Of a stretch of DNA of 7,929 nucleotides, positions 6,455-7,929 are shown one piece after another. Position 1 is the first letter of the stretch; each line of letters starts with the position of its first letter. The position numbers were made by a program, and so were the translations under genes. The stretch lies in NCBI GenBank assembly GCA_902803455.1, contig CADCQC010000094.1, positions 1 to 7,929 on the forward strand, read 5' to 3'. Origin of the DNA: an uncultured Prevotellaceae bacterium (GTDB taxonomy: Bacteria; Bacteroidota; Bacteroidia; Bacteroidales; Bacteroidaceae). The notes under the pieces were generated by a model. The model was not told where the DNA came from and searched no databases. It saw nothing but the letters and a program-made list of their open reading frames with translations.

Positions 6455-7552
6455 ATGCGCATCCTCCTTCTTGGTGAATACAGCAACGTGCATGCCACAT
6501 TGTCCAAGGGTTTGAAGTCTTTGGGTCATGAGGTGACCGTCGCCTCGAATGGTGACTTCTGGAAAGACTATGCCCGAGACATAGACCTGCAACGTACACC
6601 GGGAAAGATCGGTGGTCTATCACTTGCTTTGCGTCTGGCCCGACACCTGCCCTCATTTCGCGGATACGACATCGTTCAGTTGATCAATCCCATGTTTGTG
6701 GAATTGAAAGCCTCTCACATCTTTCCTCTATATCACTATCTGCTTCGACACAACCGCCGTGTGGTGTTGGGTGGATTTGGAATGGACTGGTATTGGGTTC
6801 ACACCTGTGTAGAAAAGAAGCCACTCAGATACAGCGACTTCAATATCGGTGACCGACTGCGCACAGATACCTCGGCCATGCGTGAGCGTGCCGACTGGCT
6901 TGGAACAGCGAAGGAACGGCTCAACCGCCATGTGGCAGCCACCTGCGCCGGTATTGTCACCGGTCTGTATGAATACTGGGTATGTTATCATCCCCTCCAT
7001 CCCGACAAGACCACGTTCATCCCCTATCCCATTGAAATGCCATCTTCCCCCACCTTCCGGCCTTATGATGGTAAACTGCGGCTGTTTATCGGCATCAACA
7101 CAACCCGAAGTGCGTATAAAGGAACAGATGTCATGCTTTCTGCCGCGGAAGAAGTGGCCAGCCGTCATCCCTCTCAAGTAGAACTGCGCATCGCCCGTTC
7201 GGTGCCCTTTGCCACCTATCAGTCGATGATGGACGGTTCCGACGCCATTCTCGACCAGTTATACAGTTACACCCCATCAATGAATCCTCTTCTCGCCATG
7301 TCGAAAGGAATCATCTGTATTGGTGGCGGTGAGCCAGAGAATTACGAGATATTAGGTGAGCAGACCTTGCGTCCGATCATCAATGTCGGTCCCACCCGTG
7401 AGAGTGTCGTCCAAGCCCTTGAAGATCTGGTTGTCCATCCAGAGAAGATCGATCTGTTGAAACGTGACAGCATCGAGTATATCCGCCGGCATCACGACCA
7501 TCTCACCGTTGCCCGTCGCTATGCCCACTTCTATGAGCAATTGCTGAAGTGA
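6455..7552 (+). CDS. GT4/GT1-like glycosyltransferase (GT-B fold)
   Basis: Retaining-type GT-B glycosyltransferase of the polysaccharide cluster, 365 residues from the ATG at 6455-6457. The N-terminal Rossmann half begins MRILLLGEYSNVHATLSKGL with the usual early glycine and long helix. YDIVQLINP (71-79) and VVLGGFGMD (103-111) follow. The C-terminal half starts near LRLFIGINTTRSAYKGTDVML (208-228), where R218 and K222 sit at the usual donor-phosphate positions. LDQLYSYTPSMNPLLAMSKG (266-285) and IGGGEPENYEILGE (289-302) are in the donor-binding region. The standard E-x7-E glutamates are not visible there; the EPENYE cluster follows instead. An in-frame GTG at 6452 is an alternative start, but the ATG gives the canonical N-terminus. 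It is the last gene of the operon, 48 nt after the GT2 stop. Its assignment as a glycosyltransferase is good; the exact family and sugar are less certain. Confidence 0.82.
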   Translation: MRILLLGEYSNVHATLSKGLKSLGHEVTVASNGDFWKDYARDIDLQRTPGKIGGLSLALRLARHLPSFRGYDIVQLINPMFVELKASHIFPLYHYLLRHNRRVVLGGFGMDWYWVHTCVEKKPLRYSDFNIGDRLRTDTSAMRERADWLGTAKERLNRHVAATCAGIVTGLYEYWVCYHPLHPDKTTFIPYPIEMPSSPTFRPYDGKLRLFIGINTTRSAYKGTDVMLSAAEEVASRHPSQVELRIARSVPFATYQSMMDGSDAILDQLYSYTPSMNPLLAMSKGIICIGGGEPENYEILGEQTLRPIINVGPTRESVVQALEDLVVHPEKIDLLKRDSIEYIRRHHDHLTVARRYAHFYEQLLK

Positions 7553-7553
7553 G

Positions 7554-7592
7554 GACCAAGCTAGGTCGGACGGTTCTTAGGAAATTTTTTTT
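7554..7592 (+). terminator. Weak possible terminator after the glycosyltransferase operon
   Basis: Two bases after the stop codon there is a small GACC/GGTC stem (7554-7557 with 7564-7567). An alternative pairing, CCAAG (7556-7560) with CTTAGG (7576-7581) and one bulge, leads directly into AAATTTTTTTT, with a run of eight Ts at 7585-7592. The stem is short, so the call rests mainly on the T-run position. Confidence 0.35.
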
Positions 7593-7605
7593 GAATCTAA
7601 ATCTC

Positions 7606-7621
7606 ACGCATTTATGTGCGT
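7606..7621. other. Small inverted repeat in the convergent spacer
   Basis: ACGCA (7606-7610) and TGCGT (7617-7621) form a 5-bp stem with a 6-nt loop between the ends of two convergent genes. Neither strand has a U-run immediately downstream, so it is at best an auxiliary 3'-end structure. No other signal is evident in 7593-7673. Confidence 0.3.
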
Positions 7622-7673
7622 ATTGATATAAAATGATTATTTCCGACTTCTCCTGTTGATATGACAAGTATTT

Positions 7674-7929
7674 CTATCCCACTACAAGTGAGAATCTCAA
7701 TCCCAGCGCATTGGCAATGAGCATGAATGTGCTGAGCTGCATGTCCGTTTTTCCTTGCTCCAGTGAAGAAATGTACTCACGTTTCTTGCCTATACGTTCA
7801 CCCAACTGTTGCTGCGTCAATTTCTGCCGTTTGCGTTCATCGCGCAACAATTCGGCATAGTACCATGCTTTAGCCTTCGCTTCGAACTCTTCACGGCTGG
7901 GTGTTCCTCTCTCACCATATTTTTCAGTC
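7674..7929 (-). CDS. XRE-family helix-turn-helix protein, HigA-like antitoxin (C-terminal part, cut by window edge)
   Basis: The last 84 residues of a gene that enters from the right edge, ending at the TAG at 7674-7676. The visible part starts TEKYGERGTPSREEFEAKAK, followed by a charged helix (AWYYAELLRDERKRQK, about 21-36). A classic XRE/Cro-C1 helix-turn-helix comes next: LTQQQLGERIGKKREYISSLEQGKT (about 37-61), then STFMLIANALGLRFSLVVG to the end. The GERGTPxREEFE segment before the HTH is typical of HigA-type antitoxins in Bacteroidetes, which bind DNA and neutralise a RelE/HigB-like RNase toxin usually encoded just upstream. That upstream gene would lie beyond 7929, so the toxin cannot be confirmed. 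It is convergent with the glycosyltransferase operon and unrelated in function. The start codon is outside the window, probably within 10-20 codons. Confidence 0.82.
   Translation of the reverse strand, partial: TEKYGERGTPSREEFEAKAKAWYYAELLRDERKRQKLTQQQLGERIGKKREYISSLEQGKTDMQLSTFMLIANALGLRFSLVVG

Noticed and set aside
1..7929. CRISPR array, insertion sequence, integrase attachment site, tRNA or rRNA.
   Set aside because: I saw no regularly spaced repeats, no transposase or integrase reading frame, and no cloverleaf or rRNA-like sequence in the window.

Overview
The window looks like a piece of a Bacteroidales chromosome (Prevotella/Bacteroides type). This rests on the promoter style (TAnnTTTG boxes with upstream TTTG/TTG), the absence of Shine-Dalgarno GGAGG sequences before the genes, and the character of the proteins (a NhaD-type antiporter, a Bacteroidetes-style flippase, GT2 enzymes, a HigA-like regulator). 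The genus is inference from sequence style; no marker gene is present.

Layout. (1) 1-1761, minus strand: the N-terminal part of 6-phosphofructokinase (pfkA, cut by the left edge), preceded by a complete NhaD-family Na+/H+ antiporter gene. A GC-rich hairpin directly follows the antiporter stop. The antiporter has its own recognisable promoter at about 1802-1839. (2) 1942-4411, minus strand: a two-gene operon with an O-antigen/polysaccharide flippase (Wzx-like, MATE/MOP superfamily) first and a GT2 glycosyltransferase second, overlapping by 8 nt. (3) 4412-4547: a short divergent promoter region. (4) 4548-7552, plus strand: three glycosyltransferase genes in a row (two GT2 enzymes overlapping by 46 nt, then a GT4/GT-B enzyme). 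The first appears to be read from a leaderless GTG start lying 5 nt after a textbook Bacteroidetes -7 box. (5) 7553-7673: a convergent intergenic spacer with weak terminator-like signals. (6) 7674-7929, minus strand: the C-terminal part of an XRE/HigA-like antitoxin or regulator, cut by the right edge.

Together, genes 2-4 form a surface-polysaccharide assembly cluster. Cytoplasmic GT2 and GT4 enzymes would add sugars to a lipid-linked oligosaccharide, and the flippase would move the finished unit across the inner membrane. No initiating sugar-phosphate transferase, polymerase, ligase or nucleotide-sugar synthesis gene lies in the window, so the locus is incomplete or relies on genes elsewhere. 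pfkA and nhaD are housekeeping genes next to it, and the HigA-like gene marks the other side as possible accessory DNA.

I found no CRISPR array, IS element, tRNA, rRNA or clear novel system. The points most worth checking are the leaderless GTG start, the long GT2/GT2 overlap, the missing E-x7-E glutamates in the last glycosyltransferase, and the repeat/mini-ORF arrangement ahead of that gene.
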